This document shows, one piece after another, positions 53,442 through 62,821 of a stretch of 64,000 bases of DNA. Source of the DNA: Roseococcus microcysteis (lineage in GTDB: Bacteria > Pseudomonadota > Alphaproteobacteria > Acetobacterales > Acetobacteraceae). The notes under the pieces were generated by a model. That model was not told the DNA's origin. It was given only the letters and a program-made list of their open reading frames with translations, and made no database searches. Location: NCBI RefSeq assembly GCF_014764365.1, contig NZ_CP061718.1:1178001-1242000 (forward strand), read 5' to 3'. Positions within the stretch are counted from its first letter, which is position 1; every line of letters begins with the position of its first letter. A program made the position numbers and the translations under genes.

Positions 53442-54407
53442 CTATCCTCGCGGTGCCGCCGCGCGCGCCAGCCGGTCGCGGATGGCCGGCGCCAGGCCCT
53501 CGCCCGGGACAGGCATGGCCGCGATGCCGCGAAGGCCGAGGCGCTGCCCCTCGGCATCCAGATGCCGCAGCGCGCCGAAGAGGTGGCGCGCCGCCTCCGT
53601 CGCGTCGCGCGCCTCGGAGAGCTGCGCGACCAGCGCCGCACCCGGCAGCGGCGGGCCGTAAGCCAGCAGCGCCTCATCCGCCGCGACCTCGGTGGCGTCC
53701 AGCCGCAACGGCAGCGTGGGCGCGTAGTGCGACAGCAGCAGGCCCGGGCTGCGCAGCGTGGGCGCGGGGCCCGCGCCCGGCGGAATGGGCCGGCCCACGG
53801 GGCCGATGATCGCCTCGATGGCCTCCACCGGCACGCCACCCGGGCGCAGCAGCGCGGCCCCGCCGGCACTCAGGTCCAGCACGGTGGATTCCACGCCCAC
53901 CGCGCATTCCCCGCCATCGAGGATGGCGGCGATGCGCCCTTCCAGCTCCTCGCGCACATGGGCGGGCGTGGTGGGGCTGACGCGGCCGGAGCGGTTGGCG
54001 GACGGCGCGGCCACAGGTGTCGCCGCCGCGCGCAGCACGGCCAATGCCAGCGGATGGTCCGGCACGCGCACGGCGAGCGTGTCGAGTCCGGCACCCGCCA
54101 GCAGATCCACCCGGCAATCGGCGCGGCGCGGCAGCACCAGCGTCAGCGGCCCCGGCCAGAAGGTGGCGGCCAGCGCGCGGGCGCGGTCGTCGGCGCGCAC
54201 TTCCGCGAAGGCCGCCTCGGCATCGGGGAAGTGGCAGATCAGCGGGTTGAAGTGGGGGCGGCCCTTGGCCTCGAAGATGGCCGCCACCGCCGCGCCGTTG
54301 CGCGCATCGGCGCCGAGGCCATAGACGGTCTCGGTCGGGAAGGCGACGAGGGCGCCGGCGCGCAGCAGGGCGGCCGCGTCCAGCGGGTCATCCAGCAGCG
54401 CGGTCAC
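53442..54407 (-). CDS. tsaC: L-threonylcarbamoyladenylate synthase (Sua5 type)
   Basis: Forms threonylcarbamoyl-AMP for the t6A modification of ANN-decoding tRNAs. A 321-residue protein with the YrdC/SUA5 domain (F-P-T-E-T-V-Y-G-L-G near residue 24, K-G-R-P near 48, P-S-A-N-R-S-G near 137) and the extra C-terminal Sua5 domain. The GTG at 54407 starts four bases past the cysQ stop. Confidence 0.93.
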   Translation of the reverse strand: MTALLDDPLDAAALLRAGALVAFPTETVYGLGADARNGAAVAAIFEAKGRPHFNPLICHFPDAEAAFAEVRADDRARALAATFWPGPLTLVLPRRADCRVDLLAGAGLDTLAVRVPDHPLALAVLRAAATPVAAPSANRSGRVSPTTPAHVREELEGRIAAILDGGECAVGVESTVLDLSAGGAALLRPGGVPVEAIEAIIGPVGRPIPPGAGPAPTLRSPGLLLSHYAPTLPLRLDATEVAADEALLAYGPPLPGAALVAQLSEARDATEAARHLFGALRHLDAEGQRLGLRGIAAMPVPGEGLAPAIRDRLARAAAPRG

Positions 54408-54411
54408 GGCG

Positions 54412-55176
54412 TTACTCGGCGCCCCAGGCGATGAAGCCTTCGTTGCGGTAATTGGGCTTGCCATAGCGCAGCGCGTGGCCGTGCGGGTCGAACATGCGCC
54501 CGCCGGCCGCCTCCAGCACGGCCTGCGCCGCCGCCGTGTCCCATTCCATGGTGCGGCCATCGAGGCGCGGGCACACATCGGCCACGCCCTCGGCGATGCG
54601 CGCATATTTCAGGGCGGAGCCCATGGGGATGGTCTCGACCACCGGCACGGGCGGCTTGAAGCCCGCCTCGCCCGTGTCCTTGCGGTGGCTGCGGCTGGCC
54701 ATCAGCACCAGGCCCGTGGCGGGCATGGGGCGCGCCTTCATGGGCGTGCGGACGCCGCCGCGCTCCACCCAGGCGCCCTGGCCCAGGATGCCCGCATAGA
54801 TCGCGGGCTCGGCCGGCGCGCCCAGCACGCCCAGCACGGCGCGGCCATCCTCGATCAGCGCGATGCAGGTGCAGTATTCCGGGATGCCGGCGGCGAATTC
54901 CTTGGTGCCGTCCAGCGGGTCCACCAGCCAGAAGCGGGGGGCCACGGGCGGGATGACGCCGTCCGACATGGCTTCCTCGGCGATGATGGGAATCTCCGGC
55001 GCGGCCGCGCGCAGGCCCTCGGTGATGATGCCCTCGCTGATGCGGTCGGCGGCGGTGACGGGGCTGCGGTCCTCCTTGCGTTCCACGGCGAAGCCCGCGC
55101 GGCGGATGGCTTCGATGGCCTCGCCCGCCTGGTGCGCGAGGCGGGCGGCGAGGTCGAGAAGGGCGGCGTGATCCAT
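54412..55176 (-). CDS. cysQ: 3'(2'),5'-bisphosphate nucleotidase
   Basis: Removes the 3'-phosphate from PAP (and PAPS), relieving sulfate-assimilation inhibition. A 254-residue inositol-monophosphatase-like phosphatase, with D-R-S-P-V-T-A-A-D near residue 36, I-A-E-E near 66, W-L-V-D-P-L-D-G-T-K-E-F near 83 and M-E-W-D-T-A near 203. It precedes tsaC on the same strand. Confidence 0.93.
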   Translation of the reverse strand: MDHAALLDLAARLAHQAGEAIEAIRRAGFAVERKEDRSPVTAADRISEGIITEGLRAAAPEIPIIAEEAMSDGVIPPVAPRFWLVDPLDGTKEFAAGIPEYCTCIALIEDGRAVLGVLGAPAEPAIYAGILGQGAWVERGGVRTPMKARPMPATGLVLMASRSHRKDTGEAGFKPPVPVVETIPMGSALKYARIAEGVADVCPRLDGRTMEWDTAAAQAVLEAAGGRMFDPHGHALRYGKPNYRNEGFIAWGAE

Positions 55177-55263
55177 GGGTTTGGGTGTATCCCCGCGTCA
55201 TGGGCTGACGCAATCGGCGCCAGGGCCTATCTTCCCTCTCTCATGTCCCAGCCAGGAGCCCCC

Positions 55264-56736
55264 ATGCTCGACATCGCCTTCGCCAAGCCCGCCCTGCCCA
55301 AGGCGGGCGGTCTCGTCCTGCTGCTGGCCGAGGAGGCCGCGCCCACGGGCCTCGCGGCCACGCTGGATGCCGCGATGGAAGGCGGCCTCGTGCGCGCGCT
55401 GGAGGCCGCGGGCTTCCACGGCCGCAAGGGGCAGAGTGCCACGCTCTGGGCGCCCGCGCCGGGCATCGGCAAGCTGCTGGTGCTGGGCATGGGCAAGGAG
55501 GGTGGCGCCGCCGCGGCCGAGAAGCTGGGCGGCACCGCCGCCGCCGCCATGGCAAGCGAGGTGACGGCGATGATCGCGGCCGATGGGCTGCCGGCGGCCG
55601 AGGCGGCCTCGGTGGCGATGGGCGCCGCGCTGCGCCACTACCGCTTCGACCGCTACCGCACCACCGAGAAGGCCGAGGACAAGCCGAAGCTGTCCAAGCT
55701 GACGGTGGCGACCAGCGAAGGCACCGCCGCCAAGGCCGCCTGGGGTCCGATGAAGGCCGTGGTGGAGGGCGTCTTCCTGGCGCGCGACCTCGTCTCCGAG
55801 CCGCCCAACGTGCTGAACCCCGTCGAATTCGCGAAGCGCTGCGAGGCGCTGTCCTCCCTCGGCCTGGAGGTGGACGTGCTGGGCGTGAAGGAGATGCGGA
55901 AGCTCGGCATGGGGGCGCTGCTGGGCGTGGCGCAGGGCTCCATCAACGAACCGCGCCTGGTGGTGATGCGCTGGAACGGCGCCTCCAAGGGGAAGAAGGC
56001 CAGCAACCCGGTCTGCTTCATCGGCAAGGGCGTCACCTTCGACACGGGCGGCATCTCCATCAAGCCCGCGGGCGGCATGGAGGACATGAAGTGGGACATG
56101 GCCGGCGCGGGCACCGTGGCCGGGCTGATGGCGGCGCTGGCCGGCCGCAAGGCGAAGGTGGACGCGGTGGGGCTGCTGGGCCTTGTCGAGAACATGCCGG
56201 GCCACAACGCGCAGCGGCCGGGTGACGTGGTGACCAGCGCCTCGGGCCAGACCATCGAGGTGATCAACACCGACGCCGAGGGGCGGCTCGTCCTGGCCGA
56301 CGTCATCCACTACGCCATCGAGAAGTATGATCCGCGCTTCATGGTGGACCTGGCCACGCTGACGGGCGCCATCATCGTCGCACTCGGCCATGAGCATGCC
56401 GGCCTGTTCGCCAATGACGATGAACTCGCCGCGCGGATCGTGGCGGCGGGCCAAGCCACGGGCGAGGCCTGCTGGCGCATGCCGCTGGGCGATGCCTATG
56501 ACAAGCAGATCAAGTCCGACATCGCCGACATGAAGAATGTGGGCGGCGGGCGCGCCGGCGGGTCCATCACGGCCGCGCAGTTCATCCAGCGCTTCGTGCA
56601 GAAGAAGCCCTGGGCGCATCTGGACATCGCGGGCACGGCCTGGTCGTCCAAGGACGCGCCCACCACGCCCAAGGGCGCGACGGCCTTCGGCGTGCGGCTG
56701 CTCGACCGCATGGTGGCCGAGCACTACGAGGGCTGA
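55264..56736 (+). CDS. pepA: leucyl aminopeptidase (M17)
   Basis: Zinc/manganese aminopeptidase removing N-terminal residues. A 490-residue protein with the active-site lysine and aspartate in G-K-G-V-T-F-D-T-G-G-I-S and the family signature N-T-D-A-E-G-R-L near residue 335. The ATG at 55264 is preceded by AGGAG at five-base spacing; an upstream ATG at 55243 is in frame but lacks a site. A second M17 gene follows directly. Confidence 0.95.
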   Translation: MLDIAFAKPALPKAGGLVLLLAEEAAPTGLAATLDAAMEGGLVRALEAAGFHGRKGQSATLWAPAPGIGKLLVLGMGKEGGAAAAEKLGGTAAAAMASEVTAMIAADGLPAAEAASVAMGAALRHYRFDRYRTTEKAEDKPKLSKLTVATSEGTAAKAAWGPMKAVVEGVFLARDLVSEPPNVLNPVEFAKRCEALSSLGLEVDVLGVKEMRKLGMGALLGVAQGSINEPRLVVMRWNGASKGKKASNPVCFIGKGVTFDTGGISIKPAGGMEDMKWDMAGAGTVAGLMAALAGRKAKVDAVGLLGLVENMPGHNAQRPGDVVTSASGQTIEVINTDAEGRLVLADVIHYAIEKYDPRFMVDLATLTGAIIVALGHEHAGLFANDDELAARIVAAGQATGEACWRMPLGDAYDKQIKSDIADMKNVGGGRAGGSITAAQFIQRFVQKKPWAHLDIAGTAWSSKDAPTTPKGATAFGVRLLDRMVAEHYEG

Positions 56737-56741
56737 GCCGG

Positions 56742-58127
56742 GTGCTGCGCCTCCGCGCGGAGGCCCCGCCCGGCGCGCTGGTGCTGCGGCCCGTGCTGGA
56801 GGGCGGCGAGCCGCACCCCTCGGGCTTCGAGGGGCGGCCGGGCCAGGTGCTGGAGCTGAACCCGAAGCTGCGCTGGGTGGGGGCGGATGGCGCCTCCAAC
56901 GCGCCGCAATGGGAAGCTGTGGGGGCGGCCTGCATCCGTGCGGCCGGTGAGGCGGCACGGGTCGCGATTGACGCGCGTGGCCTGCCCGATGCGGTGGCGG
57001 TCGCGCTCGGCGCGGGGGCGGTGCTGCGCGCCTGGGGGTTCGAGGCGCTGAAGTCGCGCCGCACGCCGGGGCCGCGCCGCCTTTCCCTGCTGGTGGATGA
57101 TCCGGACCGCGCGGCCCCCCTCTGGGCGCGCGCCAAGGCGGGGCTGGATGGGGCGCTGCTGGCGCGCGAACTCACCGCCGAGCCCGCCAACCGCCTGCAC
57201 CCGCGCGAATTCGCGCGCCGCCTGAAGGCGTTGGAAGCGGATGGCCTGACGGTCGAGGTGCTGAAGCCCGCCCGGCTTCGCAAGCTGGGCGCGGGCGGGT
57301 TGCTCGCGGTGGGCCAGGGGGCGGCGGAGGGGCCGCGCCTGGTCGTCCTGCGCTGGAAGGGGCGCTTCGCGGCACCCCCCGTGGCCTTCGTGGGCAAGGG
57401 CATCTGCTTCGACACGGGCGGCATCTCCATCAAGCCCGCCGCGGGCATGGAGAAGATGCGCGGCGACATGGCCGGGGCCGCCGCCTGCGCGGGGGCCATG
57501 CTGGCGCTGGCCCGCCGCAACTCGCCCTGCCCCGCCGTGGCCGTGCTGGCGCTGGCCGAGAACGCCACCAGCGGCCAGGCCTATCGGCCGGGGGATGTGC
57601 TGACCATGCTCTCGGGCCGGACCGTCGAGGTGATAGATACCGACGCCGAAGGGCGCCTCGTCCTGGCCGACGCGCTGCACTACGCCGCCACGCGCTTCAG
57701 GCCGCAGGCCATCCTGGACCTCGCCACGCTGACGGGCAGCGTGGTGACGGCGCTGGGCCACCATCGCGCGGGGCTCTATGGCAATGAGGCCGCGCTGGGT
57801 GCCGCGGTGGCCGCGGCGGGCGAGGCGGTGGGCGAGCGCCTCTGGCCGCTGCCCATCGGCGAGGCGCATCGGCGCGACCTGGACAGCCCCATCGCCGATC
57901 TGCGCCAATGCGCCCCCGCCGGCCCGCTGCTGCCCGATGCCTGCCACGCCGCCGCCTTCCTGCGCGAATTCGTGGGGCTGCTGCCCTGGGCGCATCTGGA
58001 CATCGCGGGGGTCTCGGAGGAAGCGGGCGAGGAAGGCTTGGCGCCCCGCCACGCCCCCACGGGCTTCGGCGCGCGGCTGCTCGACGCGCTGGTGGAACGC
58101 CATTTCGAGGACCCGCACCGGGTCTGA
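56742..58127 (+). CDS. second M17-family leucyl aminopeptidase
   Basis: A 461-residue paralogue of the preceding gene, starting at a GTG at 56742, five bases after its stop. The metal/catalytic residues are kept: K and D in G-K-G-I-C-F-D-T-G-G-I-S and D-T-D-A-E-G-R-L near residue 299. The N-terminal domain is different and shorter. The pair probably arose by duplication, with divergence in substrate or partner; function in detail unknown. Confidence 0.9.
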   Translation: MLRLRAEAPPGALVLRPVLEGGEPHPSGFEGRPGQVLELNPKLRWVGADGASNAPQWEAVGAACIRAAGEAARVAIDARGLPDAVAVALGAGAVLRAWGFEALKSRRTPGPRRLSLLVDDPDRAAPLWARAKAGLDGALLARELTAEPANRLHPREFARRLKALEADGLTVEVLKPARLRKLGAGGLLAVGQGAAEGPRLVVLRWKGRFAAPPVAFVGKGICFDTGGISIKPAAGMEKMRGDMAGAAACAGAMLALARRNSPCPAVAVLALAENATSGQAYRPGDVLTMLSGRTVEVIDTDAEGRLVLADALHYAATRFRPQAILDLATLTGSVVTALGHHRAGLYGNEAALGAAVAAAGEAVGERLWPLPIGEAHRRDLDSPIADLRQCAPAGPLLPDACHAAAFLREFVGLLPWAHLDIAGVSEEAGEEGLAPRHAPTGFGARLLDALVERHFEDPHRV

Positions 58128-58143
58128 CCAGGGAGGAATAGCC

Positions 58144-59124
58144 ATGAAGGCCGTCTGGTACGAACGCACCGGCCCCGCGCGCGAGGTGCTGGTCTTTGGC
58201 GACATGCCGACCCCCATTCCGGGCCCCGGCGAGGTGCTGGTGCGGCTCGCGGCCTCCGGCGTGAACCCGTCCGACTGGAAGGCGCGCGGCGGCAGCCGGC
58301 CCATGCTGGCGCCGCGCATCATCCCGCACAGCGACGGCGCGGGCGTGATCGAGGCGGTGGGGCTGGGGGTGGAGCCCAGCCGCATCGGCCAGCGGGTCTG
58401 GGTGTGGAACGGGCAGTGGAAGCGCGCCCATGGCACCGCCGCGCAATGCATCGCCATCCCCGAGGCGCAGGCCGTGCCGCTGCCGGCGGGCACCAGCTTC
58501 GAGGCGGGGGCGTGCCTCGGCATCCCGGCACTCACCGCGCTGCGCGCCTGCCTGACCGATGGCGGCGTGGCGGGGCAGAGCGTGCTGGTCGCGGGCGGTG
58601 CCGGGGCCGTGGGCCACTACGCCATCCAGTTCGCGCGGCTGCTCGGCGCGCGCAGCATCATCGCCACCGTCAGCAGCCCGCAGAAGGCGGCGCATGCCAT
58701 GGCGGCCGGCGCCGATGCCTGCGTGGACTACCGGCGCGAGGATGCCGGCGCGCGCGTGCGTGAACTGACGGACGGGCGCGGCGTGGACCGCGTCATCGAG
58801 GTGGACATCGCGGCCAACGCCAAGCTGCTGCCGCAGGTGCTGGCACAGGATGGGCTGTGCGTCGCCTATGGATCGGGTGCCGCGGAATTCACCCTGCCCT
58901 TCTTCCCCATGATCCTGGGGGGCATCGGGCTGCGCTGCTTCATCGTCTATGAACTCTCCGCCGCCGCGCGGGCGGAGTGCGAGGGGCTGCTGACGCGCTT
59001 CCTGGCGGAAGGCCGGTTGCAGCACGCCATCGCGGGCACGCTGCCGCTGGCCGAATGCGCGGCGGCGCATGAGATCGTGCAGGCGGGGGATGCGATGGGG
59101 AACATCGTGTTGAGCGTGTCCTGA
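58144..59124 (+). CDS. NADPH:quinone reductase-like zinc-independent MDR protein
   Basis: A 326-residue medium-chain dehydrogenase/reductase. It has the GroES-like half (M-K-A-V-W-Y-E; N-P-S-D-W-K near residue 42) and the Rossmann half with V-A-G-G-A-G-A-V-G near residue 153. The structural zinc Cys cluster is absent, as in quinone oxidoreductases. ATG at 58144 with GGGAGGAA upstream. It lies between pepA genes and holC; substrate unknown. Confidence 0.9.
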   Translation: MKAVWYERTGPAREVLVFGDMPTPIPGPGEVLVRLAASGVNPSDWKARGGSRPMLAPRIIPHSDGAGVIEAVGLGVEPSRIGQRVWVWNGQWKRAHGTAAQCIAIPEAQAVPLPAGTSFEAGACLGIPALTALRACLTDGGVAGQSVLVAGGAGAVGHYAIQFARLLGARSIIATVSSPQKAAHAMAAGADACVDYRREDAGARVRELTDGRGVDRVIEVDIAANAKLLPQVLAQDGLCVAYGSGAAEFTLPFFPMILGGIGLRCFIVYELSAAARAECEGLLTRFLAEGRLQHAIAGTLPLAECAAAHEIVQAGDAMGNIVLSVS

Positions 59125-59561
59125 CGGAGATCGGCTTCTACCACCTGACCCGCTCCAGCCTGGAGCAGGCCCTGCCCCGGCTGCTCGGCCGCGTGCTGGC
59201 GCTGCCGGCGCGGGCGCTGGTGCTCTGCGCGGGGCCGGAGCGGCTGACCTCGCTGGACGACGCGCTCTGGACCTGCATCGAGCCGGACTGGCTGCCCCAT
59301 GGCACGCGCGACGCCGAACTCCAGCCCATCTTCCTCACCACCGAGGATGGGCCGCCGGCGAATGGGGCCCAGCACCTCTTCCTGACCGATGGGGCGGAAA
59401 GCGCCTGCCTCGACCTCTACGCGCGCGTGTTTGACCTGTTCGACGGCGGCGACGAGGCCGCGGTGGCCGCGGCGCGGCGGCGCTGGGCGGCGGCGAAGGC
59501 GGCGGGCCATACCCTCGCCTATTGGCAGCAGACGCCATCGGGGTGGGAGCGGAAGGCCTGA
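59121..59561 (+). CDS. holC: DNA polymerase III subunit chi
   Basis: Chi links the clamp loader to SSB. A 146-residue protein: T-E-I-G-F-Y-H-L-T at the start, L-D-D-A-L-W-T near residue 50, P-I-F-L-T near residue 72 and E-S-A-C-L-D-L-Y near residue 93, in the HolC pattern. The frame has no ATG, GTG or TTG near the family's start; the fit is a CTG at 59121, which overlaps the previous TGA stop (CTGA). A GTG at 59193 would remove 24 conserved-looking residues. The gene order pepA-holC is common. Confidence 0.85.
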   Translation: MTEIGFYHLTRSSLEQALPRLLGRVLALPARALVLCAGPERLTSLDDALWTCIEPDWLPHGTRDAELQPIFLTTEDGPPANGAQHLFLTDGAESACLDLYARVFDLFDGGDEAAVAAARRRWAAAKAAGHTLAYWQQTPSGWERKA

Positions 59562-59636
59562 GGGTCTGCAAAACCCCGCCCCGCATGCTATCTTACGGAC
59601 TGGACACACACGCCCCCGCCGCCGGGGCGGCAGGGG

Positions 59637-60410
59637 TTGGATCGGATTTTGGGGTTCTGGGGCAAGATCATCGGCGGCATCGCCGGCTTCGCGACCGGCG
59701 GGCCGCTGGGCGCCGTGCTGGGCGCGGCCGCGGGCCATGCCGCCGATGCGGGCGGGCTGCGCCGGCGCCTGGGGCCCGATGCGGCGAGCCTCGCCTCCAT
59801 GCTCGGCTCCAAGGAACAGCTCTTCGCCATCTGCGTGGTGGTGCTCTCGGCCAAGCTCGCGAAATGCGACGGGCCGGTGGTGCGGGCGGAAATTGACGCC
59901 TTCAAGCGCCTGTTCCGCATCCCGCCGCAGAACATGAAGGATGTGGCGCGCCTGTTTGACGAGGCGCGCGACAGCGCGGACGAGTTCGAGGCCTTCGCCG
60001 ACCGGCTGGGCGAGGCCTTCGCCGACAACCGCACCATCCTGGAGGATGTGCTGGCGGCCCTCTTCCAGATCGCCCGCGCCGACGGGCCGCTGACGCGGGG
60101 CGAGGTGCGCTTCCTCCAGCGCGTCCAGACGGGCTTCGGCCTCGATGCACGGAGCTGGGAACGCGCGCGGGACGGCCAGGGGCGCGTGGATGCCGGCCAG
60201 CCTTCCTTCGACCCCTATGCGGTGCTGGGCATCCCGGCCAATGCCTCGGACGAGGATGTGCGCGCGGCCTGGAAGCGGCTGATGCGGGAGAACCACCCGG
60301 ATGCGCTGGCCTCGCGCGGGGTGCCGGCGGAATTCATCCAGCGGGCCACCGGCAAGGTGGCCGAGATCAACGCGGCCTGGGACCGGATCAAGCGGGATCG
60401 TAAACTTTAA
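59637..60410 (+). CDS. TerB-DnaJ domain protein (DjlA-like)
   Basis: A 257-residue protein with a Gly-rich hydrophobic N-terminus (about 5-35), a TerB-like helical domain (about 55-175) and a C-terminal J-domain with H-P-D near residue 222 and Y-A-V-L-G-I-P-A-N-A near 196. DjlA proteins are membrane-anchored co-chaperones for DnaK. It begins at a TTG at 59637, the best fit to the family. Membrane anchoring by a Gly-rich helix is inferred. Confidence 0.85.
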   Translation: MDRILGFWGKIIGGIAGFATGGPLGAVLGAAAGHAADAGGLRRRLGPDAASLASMLGSKEQLFAICVVVLSAKLAKCDGPVVRAEIDAFKRLFRIPPQNMKDVARLFDEARDSADEFEAFADRLGEAFADNRTILEDVLAALFQIARADGPLTRGEVRFLQRVQTGFGLDARSWERARDGQGRVDAGQPSFDPYAVLGIPANASDEDVRAAWKRLMRENHPDALASRGVPAEFIQRATGKVAEINAAWDRIKRDRKL

Positions 60411-60490
60411 CCCCACGAAATCGCTTCGCGCTTTCGCGGGGGCCCCGCAACCACCCCACGAAATCGCTTCGCGCTTTCGCGGGGGCCCCG
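60411..60490. repeat. two tandem copies of a palindromic repeat
   Basis: Copies at 60411-60447 and 60454-60490 (37 nt each, period 43) are identical. Each has CCCC and GGGG ends around CGAAATCGC and GCGCTTTCG. The first begins right after the djlA-like stop. The core also occurs at 34078-34110, marking a dispersed family. Tandem stems could end transcription. Confidence 0.75.
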
Positions 60491-60647
60491 GTTTGGCGCC
60501 TCTCCTGGCCGGTGCCGCCGTTGGCGCGGCAAAGCCGCGCCGCCGACCGGAGGGGGCGGGTTGGAAAGACACCCTGCCTTCCGCCGCGCTTCCCCTGCCG
60601 GTCAGGCCGCTGTTAGCATCGGACAAACCCGCGCCGCGGAGACGTCC

Positions 60648-62153
60648 ATGCCCGACACCGGCCTGCACCCCGAAGCAACCCACACCGCCGCCACCGAGCA
60701 TTTCGACGTGCTCATCGTGGGCGCGGGCATTTCCGGGGTGGGGGCGGCCTATCACCTCACGACGCAGCGGCCGGGCACGAGCTTCGTGGTGCTGGAGGCG
60801 CAGCACAGCTTCGGCGGCACCTGGCTGACCCACAAATACCCGGGCATCCGCTCGGACAGTGACCTCTACACCTTCGGCTATCGCTTCAAGCCCTGGGTGG
60901 GGCCGCCCATCGCGGCCGCCTCGGAAATCCTGAACTACATGGGCGAGGTGATCGCGGAAAACGGCCTCGCGCCGCATATCCGCTACAACCATGCCATCCA
61001 CAGCGCCGCCTGGGACGGGCAGGCCAAGCTCTGGACGCTGGAGGCGACCGACACCGCCACCGGCCAGCGCCGCCGCTTCACCTGCAACTTCCTCTGGATG
61101 TGCCAGGGCTATTACCGCCACGCCCAGGGCTACACGCCCGACTGGCCGGGGCTGGAGGACTTCCAGGGGCAGGTGGTCCACCCGCAGACCTGGCCCGAGG
61201 GGCTGGACTATGCCGGCAAGCGCGTCATCGTCATCGGCTCCGGCGCCTCGGCCGCCACCATCGTGCCGGCCATGGCGGGGCGGGCGGGGCATGTCACCAT
61301 GCTCCAGCGCTCGCCCACCTGGTTCCGCATCGGGCGCAACGGCATTGATATCGCGGACCAGCTACGCGAACTGGCCGTGGACGAGAGCTGGGTGCACGAG
61401 ATCGTCCGCCGCAAGATCCTGTTCGAGCAGGCCAAGTTCACCGCCCGCAGCTTCAGCGAACCGGAGAAGGTGGCCGAGGAATTGCTGGCGAACGTCCGCG
61501 CCATCGTGGGCGAGGATTACGACATCGGGACCCACTTCACCCCGCGCTACCGCCCCTGGCACCAGCGCCTGGCCTATGTGCCCGATGGCGACCTGTTCCA
61601 GGCCGTGGCGGCCGGCACGGCCAGCGTCGTCACCGACGAGATCGAGCGCTTCACGCCAGGCGGCATCAAGCTGAAATCGGGGCGGGAGCTGGAGGCGGAC
61701 CTCATCGTCACCGCCACGGGCTTCGAGCTGAACGTGCTGGGCGACATCGCCTTCACCATTGATGGCAAGCCGCTCGCCTTTCACGAGACCGTGACCTATC
61801 GCGGCATGATGTTCACGGGCGTGCCCAACATGGCCTGGGTCTTCGGCTATTTCCGTGCCTCCTGGACGCTGCGGGCCGATCTGGTGGGGGATTTCGTCTG
61901 CCGCCTGCTGGCGGAGATGGAGGCGCGCGGGGCGCGGCAGGTGGAGGTCGCGCTGCGGCCCGAGGACCACAACATGCCCCTCCTGCCCTGGATCGACCCC
62001 GAGAACTTCAACCCGGGCTACCTGATGCGCGGCATGCACCTGCTGCCCAAGCGCGGCGACAAGCCCGAATGGCAGCACAACCAGGACTATTGGCGCGAGA
62101 AGGACGAGTTCCCGGCCATTGACCTGAAGGACGCGGCCTTCGTCTATAGGTGA
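60648..62153 (+). CDS. flavin-dependent monooxygenase, Baeyer-Villiger type
   Basis: A 501-residue FAD- and NADPH-dependent monooxygenase with G-A-G-I-S-G near residue 26 (FAD), the BVMO fingerprint F-Q-G-Q-V-V-H-P-Q-T-W-P near residue 175, and G-S-G-A-S-A near residue 200 (NADPH). It oxidises ketones or related compounds, with substrate not known. ATG at 60648. Its stop overlaps the amidase start by one base (TGATG). Confidence 0.93.
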   Translation: MPDTGLHPEATHTAATEHFDVLIVGAGISGVGAAYHLTTQRPGTSFVVLEAQHSFGGTWLTHKYPGIRSDSDLYTFGYRFKPWVGPPIAAASEILNYMGEVIAENGLAPHIRYNHAIHSAAWDGQAKLWTLEATDTATGQRRRFTCNFLWMCQGYYRHAQGYTPDWPGLEDFQGQVVHPQTWPEGLDYAGKRVIVIGSGASAATIVPAMAGRAGHVTMLQRSPTWFRIGRNGIDIADQLRELAVDESWVHEIVRRKILFEQAKFTARSFSEPEKVAEELLANVRAIVGEDYDIGTHFTPRYRPWHQRLAYVPDGDLFQAVAAGTASVVTDEIERFTPGGIKLKSGRELEADLIVTATGFELNVLGDIAFTIDGKPLAFHETVTYRGMMFTGVPNMAWVFGYFRASWTLRADLVGDFVCRLLAEMEARGARQVEVALRPEDHNMPLLPWIDPENFNPGYLMRGMHLLPKRGDKPEWQHNQDYWREKDEFPAIDLKDAAFVYR

Positions 62154-62821
62154 TGCTCTCCGTCACCGACCGCCCCTCGCCCAACCATGACCCGCGGCCC
62201 GAGGGGGCGGCGGTGGACATGCTGATCCTGCACTACACCGGCATGAGGTCGGGCGCGGAGGCGCTGGCGCGGCTGCGCGACCCGGAGGCCGGCGTGTCCT
62301 CGCATTACCTGGTGGAGGAGGATGGGCGCATCTTCCGCCTGGTGGAGGAAGGGCGCCGCGCGCGCCATGCCGGCGTCTCGCATTGGGGCGGGCGGAGCGC
62401 GTTGAACGCGGTCTCCATCGGCATCGAGATCGTGAATCCCGGCCATGAATGGGGCTACCGCCCCTTCCCCGCCTTGCAGATGGCGGCGGTGGCGGAACTC
62501 TGCCTCGACATACTGGCCCGCCACCCCATCCCGGCCCGCCATGTGCTGGCCCATAGCGACGTGGCGCCCGACCGCAAGGAGGATCCGGGCGAGCTGTTCG
62601 ACTGGCCGGGGCTGGCGAAATGCGGCGTCGGACTATGGCCGGAGCGGGACGCCGAACCCGATGCCGATGCGCTGACCCTGCTCGGCCGCATCGGCTATCG
62701 CACCGACCTGCCCCTGCCCGTGCTGGTCACCGCCTTCCAGCGGCATTGGCGGCCGGAGCGCGTGGATGGCATCGCGGATGCGGTGACGCTGGCGCGGATG
62801 GCGGCCGTGGCCGGGGCGTGA
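62153..62821 (+). CDS. AmpD-like N-acetylmuramoyl-L-alanine amidase
   Basis: A 222-residue type 2 amidase that cleaves the lactyl bond of anhydromuropeptides. It has the zinc ligands: H in L-I-L-H-Y-T near residue 27, H in L-A-H-S-D-V near residue 131 and D in K-E-D-P-G near residue 144. A C-terminal part resembles a peptidoglycan-binding helix bundle. The stop overlaps the next GTG (GTGA). Confidence 0.92.
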   Translation: MLSVTDRPSPNHDPRPEGAAVDMLILHYTGMRSGAEALARLRDPEAGVSSHYLVEEDGRIFRLVEEGRRARHAGVSHWGGRSALNAVSIGIEIVNPGHEWGYRPFPALQMAAVAELCLDILARHPIPARHVLAHSDVAPDRKEDPGELFDWPGLAKCGVGLWPERDAEPDADALTLLGRIGYRTDLPLPVLVTAFQRHWRPERVDGIADAVTLARMAAVAGA

